A DNA stretch of 33,045 nucleotides from an uncultured Eubacteriales bacterium (GCA_900557645.1 USSZ01000009.1:1-33045); one strand, 5' to 3'; counted from the stretch's first letter, positions 1 through 7,161 are shown. Translations and numbers: made by a program. The notes: a model not told the origin generated them from the letters alone.

Positions 1-15
1 TTATACTATATATCT

Positions 16-48
16 ATTATACACCCCCCCCCCCCCATTGTTTGTCAA
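16..48 (-). promoter_or_regulatory. Candidate phase-variable promoter with poly(G) spacer
   Basis: On the minus strand there is a perfect TTGACA (-35, 43-48) and a perfect TATAAT (-10, 16-21). The 21-bp spacer between them holds 13 consecutive G (C on the plus strand, 24-36). Transcription would start near position 9 and leave the window to the left. Homopolymer tracts in promoter spacers are known switches (for example the opc and porA promoters of Neisseria), where slippage changes spacing and expression. With 9 G the spacer would be the optimal 17 bp; with 13 G it is predicted weak. The controlled gene lies outside the window. Confidence 0.7.
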
Positions 49-79
49 GAGAAACCTTTGTTTGCTATTTATGTAATTT

Positions 80-107
80 AAAAATAGAAGATATGCTCTT
101 CTATTTT
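80..107 (-). terminator. Terminator of the phosphorylase gene
   Basis: A perfect 11-bp stem (81-91 with 97-107, loop 92-96) is followed on the minus strand by a short T run. The TAG stop of the phosphorylase gene (101-103) lies inside one arm, so termination directly abuts translation. It also separates that gene from the poly(G) promoter further left. Confidence 0.75.
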
Positions 108-1279
108 ATAATTCCATATATAAGTGGTTCTTTATCTTCCTTTATTAAACTTATTCTAAATGCACTTGCTATTTCATTGAAATCTATTGTTTTATCTCCA
201 ACATAAGCTCTAGCCAAAGTATCACCTACATTTATATATTCTCCAATATTTTTAATTATTTCTATTCCTACACTATGATCTATTAATTCATCTTTATAAG
301 TTCTACCTGCACCTAACTTTAATGCACATTTTGCTATTTCTAAGGCATCTACATCATTTAAATAACCTTCTTTAGTAGATTTTACTTCAACTACATTATT
401 AGATATCTTAACATATCTCAAATCTCCACCTTGATATGTAATAAATTCTAAAAACTTTCTATATGCTTTACCAGTTCTTATTGCTTCAAGCACTTCTCCT
501 TGTGCACTTATAAAATCTATATTTTTTGACATACTTATCATATAAGAAGATAATACTACACATAAATCCCTTAAATCCTTATTTCCTCTTCCATTTAATA
601 TTTGTATAACTTCTTTAAGTTCAAGTGAATTACCTATCATACTGCCTAATGGATAATTCATATTTGTTACTAATGCTTTAGTTTCTTTTCCATGTTTATT
701 ACCTATATAAACCATCAATCTAGCCAGTTCAACCGCTTCTTCTTTAGTATTTACTAATGCACCTTTCCCATATTTTACATCAAGTAATATTTTATCTGCT
801 CCAGTTGCTAACTTTTTACTCATTATACTTGCTGCAATAAGTGATTTTGAAGATACAGTTCCAGTCACATCTCTTAATGCATATATTTTTTTATCAGCAG
901 GCGCTAGATTTTCTGTAGTAGTACTTATACAAACTTTTATTTCACTTACTTGTTTTATAAAATCATCAATTGGAATATTTACCTTATATCCTGGTATAGA
1001 TTCAAGTTTATCAATAGTTCCACCAGTATACCCTAAACTTCTACCACTCATTTTCGCAACAGGAACATCACATGATGCGACAATAGGTGCAACTATAAGG
1101 GTTGTTTTATCCCCAACCCCACCAGTTGAATGTTTATCAACTGTAATACCTAAATAATCTAAATTAAGAGTATCACCACTTTTTATAAATATATCTGTTA
1201 AATTAATTATTTCTTTATCATTAACCAAAGAAGAAATCAAATCACAAAAATAAATAATTAATTTATAATAAAATTTCAT
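101..1279 (-). CDS. deoA: Pyrimidine-nucleoside (thymidine) phosphorylase, N-terminally truncated
   Basis: The family cleaves thymidine or uridine with phosphate to give the base and (deoxy)ribose-1-phosphate in nucleoside salvage. The 392-residue product carries the phosphate-binding KHSTGGVGD (49-57), the family signature SGRSLGYTGGTIDKLE (78-93), and a conserved SxxSKK region with the central and C-terminal domains. Relatives are about 430 residues and have some 30-40 more residues before the phosphate loop, forming the first part of the helical domain. Here the first residues are a hydrophobic, poorly matching stretch. There is an in-frame TAA two codons upstream (1283-1285), no ribosome binding site, and nothing resembling the missing segment in the other two upstream frames. 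The core looks undamaged. It is either a recently truncated gene or an enzyme with an altered N-terminus; pdp is the equivalent symbol in Bacillus. Confidence 0.8.
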   Translation of the reverse strand: MKFYYKLIIYFCDLISSLVNDKEIINLTDIFIKSGDTLNLDYLGITVDKHSTGGVGDKTTLIVAPIVASCDVPVAKMSGRSLGYTGGTIDKLESIPGYKVNIPIDDFIKQVSEIKVCISTTTENLAPADKKIYALRDVTGTVSSKSLIAASIMSKKLATGADKILLDVKYGKGALVNTKEEAVELARLMVYIGNKHGKETKALVTNMNYPLGSMIGNSLELKEVIQILNGRGNKDLRDLCVVLSSYMISMSKNIDFISAQGEVLEAIRTGKAYRKFLEFITYQGGDLRYVKISNNVVEVKSTKEGYLNDVDALEIAKCALKLGAGRTYKDELIDHSVGIEIIKNIGEYINVGDTLARAYVGDKTIDFNEIASAFRISLIKEDKEPLIYGIIK

Positions 1280-1460
1280 ATATTAATGATATTTATCAAT
1301 ATATAAATTCTTTTAAAAAAATATTTATCTGGAAATAATATCCCATATAAAAAATAAAATATTAAATCATTGTATAGCAAAAAAAACATTTTAAGAAAAA
1401 CAAAATATTCTTTTGAAATAATTTCTAATTTTCATCATACAAAATATTATAGGAGGGGAT
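1280..1460. other. AT-rich intergenic region between divergent genes
   Basis: This stretch separates the truncated phosphorylase gene from the small plus-strand gene. All three minus-strand frames were read for the missing phosphorylase N-terminus and none resembles it. No promoter with two good hexamers was found for either gene. It may contain the breakpoint that removed the phosphorylase 5' end. Confidence 0.5.
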
Positions 1461-1766
1461 ATGATTCCAAAAGATTTAAAACAAAGAATTGAAAAATTAT
1501 ATATAAATGATAAAAGAATTTTATCTTGTTTGAAAAATGATGATATAAATAATTTATATCTCTTGTTATATGAAGATTTTAACAAAATTCAATCTATACC
1601 AAATTCCACAGTTTTGCATTATATAAGGCGTAAAGATGTAGGGAGTAATCTTGAACTAAAAATGGATTTAGAAGAACTTTATAAAATAGCAAAAACAAAT
1701 CAAGAAAAAATAAGTGTTTTTCTTGAATATGAGGATTTTTTCAAAGATGATGAAAACTTTGTTTAA
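1461..1766 (+). CDS. Small hypothetical protein, 101 aa
   Basis: Not recognised as any family. The start is supported by a strong ribosome binding site (AGGAGGGG) just before the ATG, and the gene ends shortly before a clear hairpin terminator, so it looks like a real monocistronic gene. The product has no signal peptide or membrane segment. It is rich in Lys, Asp, Glu, Asn, Leu and Ile and reads as mostly helical, with an acidic, aromatic C-terminal tail. It lies divergent from the truncated phosphorylase gene and convergent with dUTPase, with no operon partner. Function unknown; a small cytoplasmic protein is all that can be said. Confidence 0.65.
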   Translation: MIPKDLKQRIEKLYINDKRILSCLKNDDINNLYLLLYEDFNKIQSIPNSTVLHYIRRKDVGSNLELKMDLEELYKIAKTNQEKISVFLEYEDFFKDDENFV

Positions 1767-1805
1767 AAACTAATTTCATTTTACAAACTATTTTTATAAG
1801 TTAAT

Positions 1806-1835
1806 AAAAGACATCAAATTTTGATGTCTTTTTTA
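1806..1835. terminator. Bidirectional terminator between the 101-aa gene and dut
   Basis: A stem around AAGACATCAA/TTGATGTCTT is flanked by a T run on the right and an A run on the left, so it can stop transcription from both convergent genes. Confidence 0.85.
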
Positions 1836-1844
1836 TTACTTAAA

Positions 1845-2375
1845 TTAGTTTTTATTTGAACTTCCCCAACCCTTATCACCTCTTTTTGAAGGAATATTTA
1901 AAAGATTCTCTAAACTTATTTCTTTTATATTAACTTCTTCTACTTTGTGAATAATTCCTTGTGCGATGGCCTTTTTGGTGCTATACAATAGGGGATTATC
2001 TTTAACAAGTTCAGGATATTTTTCTTTAAATTCTTCTTCATCTAAATTAATAAAAATTAAAGGATTGGAATTTGAGTTTGTTATTGCAATTTTTATTTCT
2101 CCTCTATACCCACTATCAATTACACCAGCACTTTTCTTTATACCTTTTGACCCTGTGCTTGATCGTTCTTCTATTTGTAAGTAATATTTCGGACTTGATG
2201 CCCATGCAATACCTGTTGGCACCAATTTAGTCTTATTGGGTTCAATGAAAATATAATCATCTTCAAAGCAAGCATAAAAATCATATCCAGCATTTTCAAT
2301 CTCTTTACTAGGAATAATTGCGTTATTTTTCATCTTTGCAAAATAAATATCATTTTCATTTTTAAAATAATCCAT
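1845..2375 (-). CDS. dut: dUTP diphosphatase (trimeric dUTPase family)
   Basis: Hydrolyses dUTP to dUMP and pyrophosphate, keeping uracil out of DNA and supplying dUMP for thymidylate synthesis. All five motifs of the trimeric family are present in order: AGYDFYA (29-35), ERSSTGSKG (70-78), GVIDSGYRGEI (84-94, with the catalytic Asp in VID), AIAQGII (136-142) and the C-terminal arm RGDKGWGSS (165-173). The protein is 176 residues, longer than the usual 145-150, because of an acidic insertion at about 111-135 between motifs 3 and 4. The start gives a complete motif-1 region, but the ribosome binding site is weak (GCGAG). It lies 92 bp behind dnaN in the same direction, separated by a hairpin, so it may depend partly on readthrough from the dnaN promoter. 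Confidence 0.93.
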   Translation of the reverse strand: MDYFKNENDIYFAKMKNNAIIPSKEIENAGYDFYACFEDDYIFIEPNKTKLVPTGIAWASSPKYYLQIEERSSTGSKGIKKSAGVIDSGYRGEIKIAITNSNSNPLIFINLDEEEFKEKYPELVKDNPLLYSTKKAIAQGIIHKVEEVNIKEISLENLLNIPSKRGDKGWGSSNKN

Positions 2376-2417
2376 TATTTTTTCTCGCTTTTATAATTAT
2401 TTATAGATTACTAAGTT

Positions 2418-2448
2418 AAAAGACATATCTAAAGTGGATATGTCTTTT
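2418..2448 (-). terminator. Hairpin between dnaN and dut
   Basis: A perfect 12-bp inverted repeat (2418-2429 with 2437-2448, 7-nt loop) begins 19 bp after the dnaN stop. On the minus strand its 3' arm ends in TTTT. The short T tract suggests incomplete termination, allowing some transcription into dut. Confidence 0.75.
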
Positions 2449-2467
2449 AATATTTTATATTATTACG

Positions 2468-3565
2468 TTAACCAATAACTCTTACAGGAAGAATTAAATA
2501 TAAAAATTCATCTTCCTCTGTTGGAACAATCACAGCAAGAGATTGTTTATTAAAGCATATTTTAACAAATTCATTTGTATTTACTCTTAAACTTTCAAGA
2601 AAATATCTTGGATTAAATGATGCAATTAAATCTTTTCCTGAAACATTTACAGGAATATTTTCTCTTATATTTCCAAGTTCTGAATTTGAAGTAATTAAAA
2701 GATTGTTTTCTTTGATGTCAAATTTAACATAATTGCTGTTATTTGTTCTTGAAAGAAGAGTTGCTCTTTCAAGTGCTTGTTCAAATTGTTCTTTATTTAC
2801 AATTACGAATGTCTCATAATTTACAGGAATAATTTGTTTATAATTTATATAATCTCCTTCAAGAAGTCTTGAAGTAACTTTTGTATCACCTAGATCAACT
2901 AGAATTGTATATTTGTCTATATAAATATTTATAATATCATCACTATCATCAATAAGTTTGCTAAGTTCACTTAAACTTCTTGCAGGGACAACTATTGATT
3001 TAATAATATTAGAAGTTATTGTCTTTTTTACTCTTGCAAGTCTATACCCATCAAGAGCAACAACATTTAATTCATTATTATTAATATCAAATAAAACACC
3101 TTTTAAAATTGGTCTTGAATCATCAATTGCAACTGAAAATATTGATTTGTTTACACATATTTTAAAATCTTTTTTACTAATTCCAAAATACTCTTTTGTT
3201 TCAACCTTTTTAAAACCAGGATATTCAACTGAATTGTAACATTGAATCATACTTTCACTATCATCATAACGAATGATAAGTTGATTCTTTTCATTTAGTT
3301 CAAGTTCAATTTGTGAATTAGTAAGTTTTTTTACAAACTCAGTAATAAATCTACCAGGGACAACTGTTTCACCTTCAATTTTTACATCTGCTTTAATTTT
3401 CTTTTCAATAGAAAGTTCAGTATCGGTTGCTGACATAGTAAGCGTTCCATCTTCAGCAATAATTCTTATACCTTCTAAAATTGGATTTGTAATTTTATTT
3501 GAAATTGCTTTACTAACTCTTAAAAATGCTTCTGAAAGTTCAAGCCCTTGACAACTAACTAACAT
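2468..3565 (-). CDS. dnaN: DNA polymerase III beta subunit (sliding clamp)
   Basis: Forms the ring-shaped dimeric clamp that tethers DNA polymerase III to DNA. The 365-residue length fits the family. The N-terminal LxVSCQGLELSEAF start, the ILxGIRI segment near residue 30, the SATDTEL motif near 46-52, the DGYRLARVKK motif in the middle domain and the C-terminal LILPVRV all match beta clamps. A ribosome binding site AAGGAG lies 10 nt before the ATG. It follows dnaA in the normal order, with oriC in the 291-bp gap, and has its own promoter (3593-3621). Confidence 0.97.
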   Translation of the reverse strand: MLVSCQGLELSEAFLRVSKAISNKITNPILEGIRIIAEDGTLTMSATDTELSIEKKIKADVKIEGETVVPGRFITEFVKKLTNSQIELELNEKNQLIIRYDDSESMIQCYNSVEYPGFKKVETKEYFGISKKDFKICVNKSIFSVAIDDSRPILKGVLFDINNNELNVVALDGYRLARVKKTITSNIIKSIVVPARSLSELSKLIDDSDDIINIYIDKYTILVDLGDTKVTSRLLEGDYINYKQIIPVNYETFVIVNKEQFEQALERATLLSRTNNSNYVKFDIKENNLLITSNSELGNIRENIPVNVSGKDLIASFNPRYFLESLRVNTNEFVKICFNKQSLAVIVPTEEDEFLYLILPVRVIG

Positions 3566-3592
3566 ATATTTTATTCTCCTTAACTAATAAAT

Positions 3593-3621
3593 ATTATATC
3601 ACTTTTACCTTTTTTTAGCAA
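3593..3621 (-). promoter_or_regulatory. dnaN promoter inside oriC
   Basis: Minus strand: TTGCTA (-35, 3616-3621), 17-bp spacer, then TGA-TATAAT, an extended -10 (TATAAT at 3593-3598). Transcription would start near 3586, about 20 nt before the dnaN ATG, so dnaN can be expressed independently of dnaA. Confidence 0.65.
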
Positions 3622-3639
3622 GTTTATAACAAACAAAGA

Positions 3640-3865
3640 ATTTATTTTTTTATTTTAGTTTGCCATTTTCACGGCCTACGATAAAGAGTATTTATTTTAT
3701 TATTCTTTGATAATAATATTAATAATAGTTTGTGTATAATTGTGTATAAGTTTTTTAAACGGCTGTATATTGTATATTTTTGTCTTATTTTTTAGATTTG
3801 TTATGCTATATATAGATTTATTGTAATGTGGATAAGTTGTGGACAAACTAGATAAGTTATCCACC
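3640..3865. other. oriC: Chromosomal replication origin (oriC)
   Basis: The dnaA-dnaN gap holds two exact DnaA boxes of the TTATNCACA type (TGTGTATAA at 3731-3739 and 3741-3749) and a second cluster with TGTGGATAA (3827-3835), TGTGGACAA (3838-3846, one mismatch) and TTATCCACC (3857-3865, one mismatch, overlapping the dnaA stop). Directly left of the first pair is a run of six TAA/TAG/TAT triplets (3711-3728), resembling the DnaA-trio element next to the melting site, within very AT-rich DNA (about 3640-3730). No DnaA box was seen upstream of dnaA, so the origin looks single rather than bipartite as in Bacillus subtilis. The dnaA-oriC-dnaN order strongly supports the call. Confidence 0.85.
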
Positions 3866-5209
3866 TTTCAACATTTTTTTGATTTCGCTTACAAACGATT
3901 GAATTTTATGTGATGTTTTAAGTTCGTCAGAAATTTTATCTCTAGAGTGCATAATTGTAGTATGATCTCTTCCACCAAACATTTTACCTATTGATACAAG
4001 GGGAATTTCAAGAATTTCACTTATAAGATATATTGCAATCATTCGAGGTTCTACAACTTCTTTACTTTTCTTTTTGCCTATAATATCTTGTTTAGTTATG
4101 TCAAAATATTGACAAACTTTTTCAATAATATCGTCAGCAGTTATTCCGTCATTTTTATCTTCTTCAAGTTCGCTGTCAAATGCTTCAATGGCTTCTTCCA
4201 TTGTTGCAGAATGTTTGTTATATAAATTTGCAAGAAAATAAACTTTTGAAAGCATTCCTTCAAGTTCTCTTATGTTTGTAACATTTTTTTCTGCAATAAA
4301 GTCTATTACATCATCATCAATAACATATTTTTCAAGTTGACATTTTTTACGTAAAATAGCAATTCTTGTTTCATAATCAGGTGATTGGATATCTTGAATA
4401 AGTCCACAAGTAAATCGAGAACGAAGTCTGTCTGCAAGCGTTTCAATATCTTTTGGTGGTCTATCAGAAGTTATAATGATTTGTTTATTATTTTGATATA
4501 ATTCATTAAAAGTATGAAAAAATTCTTCTTGTGTGCTGGTTTTTTTAGATATAAATTGAATATCATCAACCATTAACACATCAAGATTTCTATATTTTGT
4601 TCTGAATTCTAAAACTGATTTGTTTTTTGCTGCAGAACCCAAACTTTCAATATAATCATTTGCAAACTTTTCACATGTAACATACATAACGTTTAAATTA
4701 GGATTATATTCTTTTATATAATTTCCAATAGCATGCAAAATATGAGTTTTTCCAAGTCCAACGCCACCATATATAAATAGGGGATTAAATTTTTCTCCAG
4801 GGTGTTCTGCAACTGCTCTTGCGGCGGCATACACAAATTGATTCGATTTTCCAACAACAAAATTATCAAAAGTATATTTTTCGTTAAAAGGATTTTTAGT
4901 AACTTCAATTTCTTTTTCAGTTGTTTTTTCTCCATTTACTTTTATGTATTCTATTTCTTCATTTTGATCTAAAACTTCTATTGTTATGTTTTCTCCAAAT
5001 ATATCATGAACAGCAGAATTAAGTTTTTCAAAATAATTTCTTAAAATTTGATTTTTAGCTGATGTTGAGTTTGTTGCAATAATAAGTTTATTTCCATCAA
5101 CAAGGTCAACAACCTTTAAAGGTTTAAACCACATTACAAATGATACATTAGAAACGGTAAGTTCAAGTTTGTCAAGCACTGCTTGCCACAAAGAAGATAA
5201 ATCTTGCAT
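3857..5209 (-). CDS. dnaA: Chromosomal replication initiator protein DnaA
   Basis: ATP-dependent initiator that binds DnaA boxes and melts oriC. The chosen start gives 450 residues and is preceded by AGGTGG. The longer open frame to 5401 adds 64 unrelated residues that overlap the upstream lipoprotein gene and its terminators, so it is rejected. Domain I is at about 1-80, a short linker follows to about 105, and the AAA+ domain III has Walker A GGVGLGKT (148-155), Walker B VLMVDD (211-216) and ITSDRPP (246-252). Domain IV ends with the DnaA signature FGGRDHTTIMHSRDKI (411-426). Its final Gly codon and stop form a near-match DnaA box. It has its own promoter at 5240-5268. Confidence 0.98.
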   Translation of the reverse strand: MQDLSSLWQAVLDKLELTVSNVSFVMWFKPLKVVDLVDGNKLIIATNSTSAKNQILRNYFEKLNSAVHDIFGENITIEVLDQNEEIEYIKVNGEKTTEKEIEVTKNPFNEKYTFDNFVVGKSNQFVYAAARAVAEHPGEKFNPLFIYGGVGLGKTHILHAIGNYIKEYNPNLNVMYVTCEKFANDYIESLGSAAKNKSVLEFRTKYRNLDVLMVDDIQFISKKTSTQEEFFHTFNELYQNNKQIIITSDRPPKDIETLADRLRSRFTCGLIQDIQSPDYETRIAILRKKCQLEKYVIDDDVIDFIAEKNVTNIRELEGMLSKVYFLANLYNKHSATMEEAIEAFDSELEEDKNDGITADDIIEKVCQYFDITKQDIIGKKKSKEVVEPRMIAIYLISEILEIPLVSIGKMFGGRDHTTIMHSRDKISDELKTSHKIQSFVSEIKKMLKGG

Positions 5210-5239
5210 AATTTCCACCTTTTTTATAAATATAAACTC

Positions 5240-5268
5240 ATTATAACTATAGAATAAAAAAAAGTCAA
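5240..5268 (-). promoter_or_regulatory. dnaA promoter overlapping a terminator
   Basis: Minus strand: TTGACT (-35, 5263-5268), exactly 17 bp, TATAAT (-10, 5240-5245). The start would be near 5233, about 24 nt before the dnaA ATG. The -35 hexamer occupies most of the 3' arm of the second terminator hairpin (5262-5267), and the T run of that terminator forms the upstream part of the spacer. Confidence 0.75.
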
Positions 5269-5281
5269 CTAAGGCTGACTT
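5256..5281 (-). terminator. Second terminator of the tandem pair upstream of dnaA
   Basis: Stem AAGTCA/TGACTT (5276-5281 with 5262-5267), 8-nt loop, then a T run on the minus strand. It follows the first terminator directly and shares its 3' arm with the dnaA -35 hexamer. Confidence 0.7.
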
Positions 5282-5308
5282 AAAAAAAGCCCCATAAAGG
5301 GACTTTTT
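5282..5308 (-). terminator. First terminator after the 197-aa lipoprotein gene
   Basis: Seven-bp stem AAGTCCC/GGGGCTT with one G-T pair (5299-5305 with 5287-5293), loop of 5, then a T run on the minus strand. It is 8 bp after the lipoprotein stop and is one of the few GC-rich spots in the region. Confidence 0.8.
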
Positions 5309-5315
5309 ATTTTTG

Positions 5316-5909
5316 TTAAGCAACATTTTCAGTTGCAAGTGTGTAGTTTGCAGGGTCGATAACAAATTTAAATGATCTTGCATTTTCTTCAGTTCCATCA
5401 AAACTAATTTCTAATGTAAGAGTTCTAACAGTATTATCAACACCTTGATATAAGAAATATGTTGTTTGTTTAGTTGTTTCATTTCCAGAAGAGAATCCAC
5501 CGTGTTTTACTACAACTGATTCTTTGTCAGTGCCATAGAAGTTTGTGATTTTGCAATAAAAACCTTTTTGAGTTTCTTTGTCATATTCAACACGTTTTAC
5601 TGAGTCTGATGTAATTCTGATTAAAGCAAAATTTACTCTGCCATCAGTATATCCTAATGCATCAGCAGTTGCTTTATCATAAGCTACTTCACCTTTTAAT
5701 GTATAAACTGCTTCAAAGCCTTCTTCTTCAGATTTTTCCCAAGTAGTTGCTGCTACAGCATACTTTTCTCCTGCTTGATTACCTGAGAAGTCAACATTGT
5801 ATAGAGATTTTTCTCCACAACTAGCTAAAATAAAACCGGTCATTAAAACTAATAAAGTTAAAACTATTGCAGTAATTGCATATTTTAAATTTTTTGAATG
5901 TGTTTTCAT
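5316..5909 (-). CDS. Putative lipoprotein of unknown function
   Basis: A 197-residue product with a basic N-terminus, a hydrophobic segment (about 10-28) and the lipobox LASC, predicting lipid attachment at Cys31 and anchoring on the outer face of the membrane. The mature part has no family I recognise. It is rich in Thr, Glu, Tyr and Phe with alternating polar and hydrophobic residues, suggesting a beta-sandwich. The start is supported by AAGGAG 5 nt upstream. The gene is inserted between dnaA and recF, ends in tandem terminators and has its own extended -10 promoter (5962-5991), so it is a separate unit and not part of the replication operon. Confidence 0.75.
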   Translation of the reverse strand: MKTHSKNLKYAITAIVLTLLVLMTGFILASCGEKSLYNVDFSGNQAGEKYAVAATTWEKSEEEGFEAVYTLKGEVAYDKATADALGYTDGRVNFALIRITSDSVKRVEYDKETQKGFYCKITNFYGTDKESVVVKHGGFSSGNETTKQTTYFLYQGVDNTVRTLTLEISFDGTEENARSFKFVIDPANYTLATENVA

Positions 5910-5961
5910 ATTTTTCTCCTTTTATATTTTATAAATTCGACAACCAACCTCCTTTAGGTTC

Positions 5962-5991
5962 ATTTTACCACCACCCGATTGAAAAAGTCAA
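5962..5991 (-). promoter_or_regulatory. Promoter of the 197-aa lipoprotein gene
   Basis: Minus strand: TTGACT (-35, 5986-5991), 18-bp spacer, TGG-TAAAAT (extended -10, hexamer 5962-5967). The mRNA would begin near 5955 with about 45 nt of leader, containing a small hairpin AACCT/AGGTT (5944-5958) near its 5' end. Confidence 0.6.
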
Positions 5992-6041
5992 ATAATTATA
6001 AAAATTTAATAATATTATTTTTAGTATTTTTTATTTTTTTA

Positions 6042-6050
6042 TGCTATTAT
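6042..6050 (+). promoter_or_regulatory. Extended -10 element at the recF start
   Basis: TGC-TATTAT matches an extended -10. Its expected start site, 7 nt downstream, is the A of the recF ATG at 6057. No good -35 is visible and no ribosome binding site precedes the ATG, which together suggest a leaderless transcript. Confidence 0.45.
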
Positions 6051-6056
6051 AATAAT

Positions 6057-7121
6057 ATGTTTATAAAAAAATTGATATTGAAAGATTATAGGAGTTATAA
6101 AAGCAAAACTTTTGAGTTTGAAAAAAGTTTAAATATATTGGTCGGGAAAAACGCTCAAGGAAAGACTAATGTTCTTGAAGCCATTTTTTATTCAATTATC
6201 GGAAAAAGTTTTAAAACATCTAAAGAAAAAGAAGTTATTAATTGGAATAGTGAAAGAGCATTTATTAAAGCAGAGTTTGAAAAAAAATATAGAGATGTTA
6301 ATATAGAACTTTTTTTTGATAAAAATCATAAAAAATCAGTTAAAATAGATGGAATATCAATAAAAAAAATAGGGGAATTAATGGGACAAGCAAATGCCGT
6401 ATTTTTTTCTCCTGATGAACTTAAACTTGTTAAAGAAAGCCCCGAAGAGAGAAGACGTTTCATGAATATAGATATATCTCAAACAAATAAAAGATATTTT
6501 TATTTAATTGGAAGATATGAAAAGGTTCTTGCAAACAGAAATAAACTTTTAAAAAGTTCTAAAGATATTAACATTGTCAAGGAAACTATAGATATTTGGG
6601 ATAGGGCACTTAGTGATTTGGCAGAAAAGATTGCAAATGAAAGACGTAAATTTATTGAAGAACTTTCGCCTTATGCTAAACTTGCTCATCAATATATTTC
6701 TGGAGGAAAAGAAGATATTGATATAAAATATTGCAGCAGTTTTGAAGATGATTACGCAAATAAAATGATGAAAGCATTAAATAAAAATCTTGAGAAAGAT
6801 TTTAAATTAGGATATACAACAGTTGGTGTCCATAGAGATGATTTAGATATTTATCTAAATGGGGTAGAAGTAAAAAATTATGGTTCACAGGGACAACAAA
6901 GAACAGTGGCATTATCTATGAAACTTGCAGAACTTGAAATTATAAAAAATAGAGTGGGGGAATATCCAATTTTACTTCTTGATGATGTATTTAGCGAACT
7001 TGACAAAGACAGAAGAAAAAAATTGTTAAATTTTACATCTAAATCGCAAACAATAATTACTTGCACAGAGTTTGATGAAAATATTAAAGCAAATATAATT
7101 GAAATTAAGAAAAATGATTAA
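6057..7121 (+). CDS. recF: DNA replication and repair protein RecF
   Basis: SMC-like ATPase that works with RecO and RecR to load RecA at single-strand gaps. The product from this ATG is 354 residues, normal for RecF, and starts with the family's MFIKKLxLKDYRSY. Walker A is GKNAQGKT (30-37), followed by the FFSPDELKLVK region, the ABC signature YGSQGQQRT and Walker B ILLLDDVFSELD. An upstream in-frame TTG at 5979 would add 26 hydrophobic residues absent from RecF, so it is rejected. No Shine-Dalgarno is visible. It is usually found behind dnaN on the same strand; here it is divergent from dnaA with a lipoprotein gene between. Confidence 0.96.
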   Translation: MFIKKLILKDYRSYKSKTFEFEKSLNILVGKNAQGKTNVLEAIFYSIIGKSFKTSKEKEVINWNSERAFIKAEFEKKYRDVNIELFFDKNHKKSVKIDGISIKKIGELMGQANAVFFSPDELKLVKESPEERRRFMNIDISQTNKRYFYLIGRYEKVLANRNKLLKSSKDINIVKETIDIWDRALSDLAEKIANERRKFIEELSPYAKLAHQYISGGKEDIDIKYCSSFEDDYANKMMKALNKNLEKDFKLGYTTVGVHRDDLDIYLNGVEVKNYGSQGQQRTVALSMKLAELEIIKNRVGEYPILLLDDVFSELDKDRRKKLLNFTSKSQTIITCTEFDENIKANIIEIKKND

Positions 7122-7161
7122 ATTTTATTATAAATATGAAAATTTTTATATTTCAAAATAA
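7122..7161. other. Short gap after recF
   Basis: AT-rich spacer with a weak inverted repeat AAATAT/ATATTT; no convincing terminator for recF before the long hairpin at 7262-7322. Confidence 0.3.

Noticed and set aside
5210..5401. N-terminal extension of dnaA to a 514-residue protein
   Set aside because: The extra residues do not resemble DnaA, overlap the lipoprotein gene, its terminators and the dnaA promoter, and a good AGGTGG site precedes the inner ATG.
5979..6056. Upstream TTG start of recF adding 26 hydrophobic residues
   Set aside because: RecF proteins begin at the MFIKKL sequence; the extension overlaps the divergent lipoprotein promoter and lacks a ribosome binding site.
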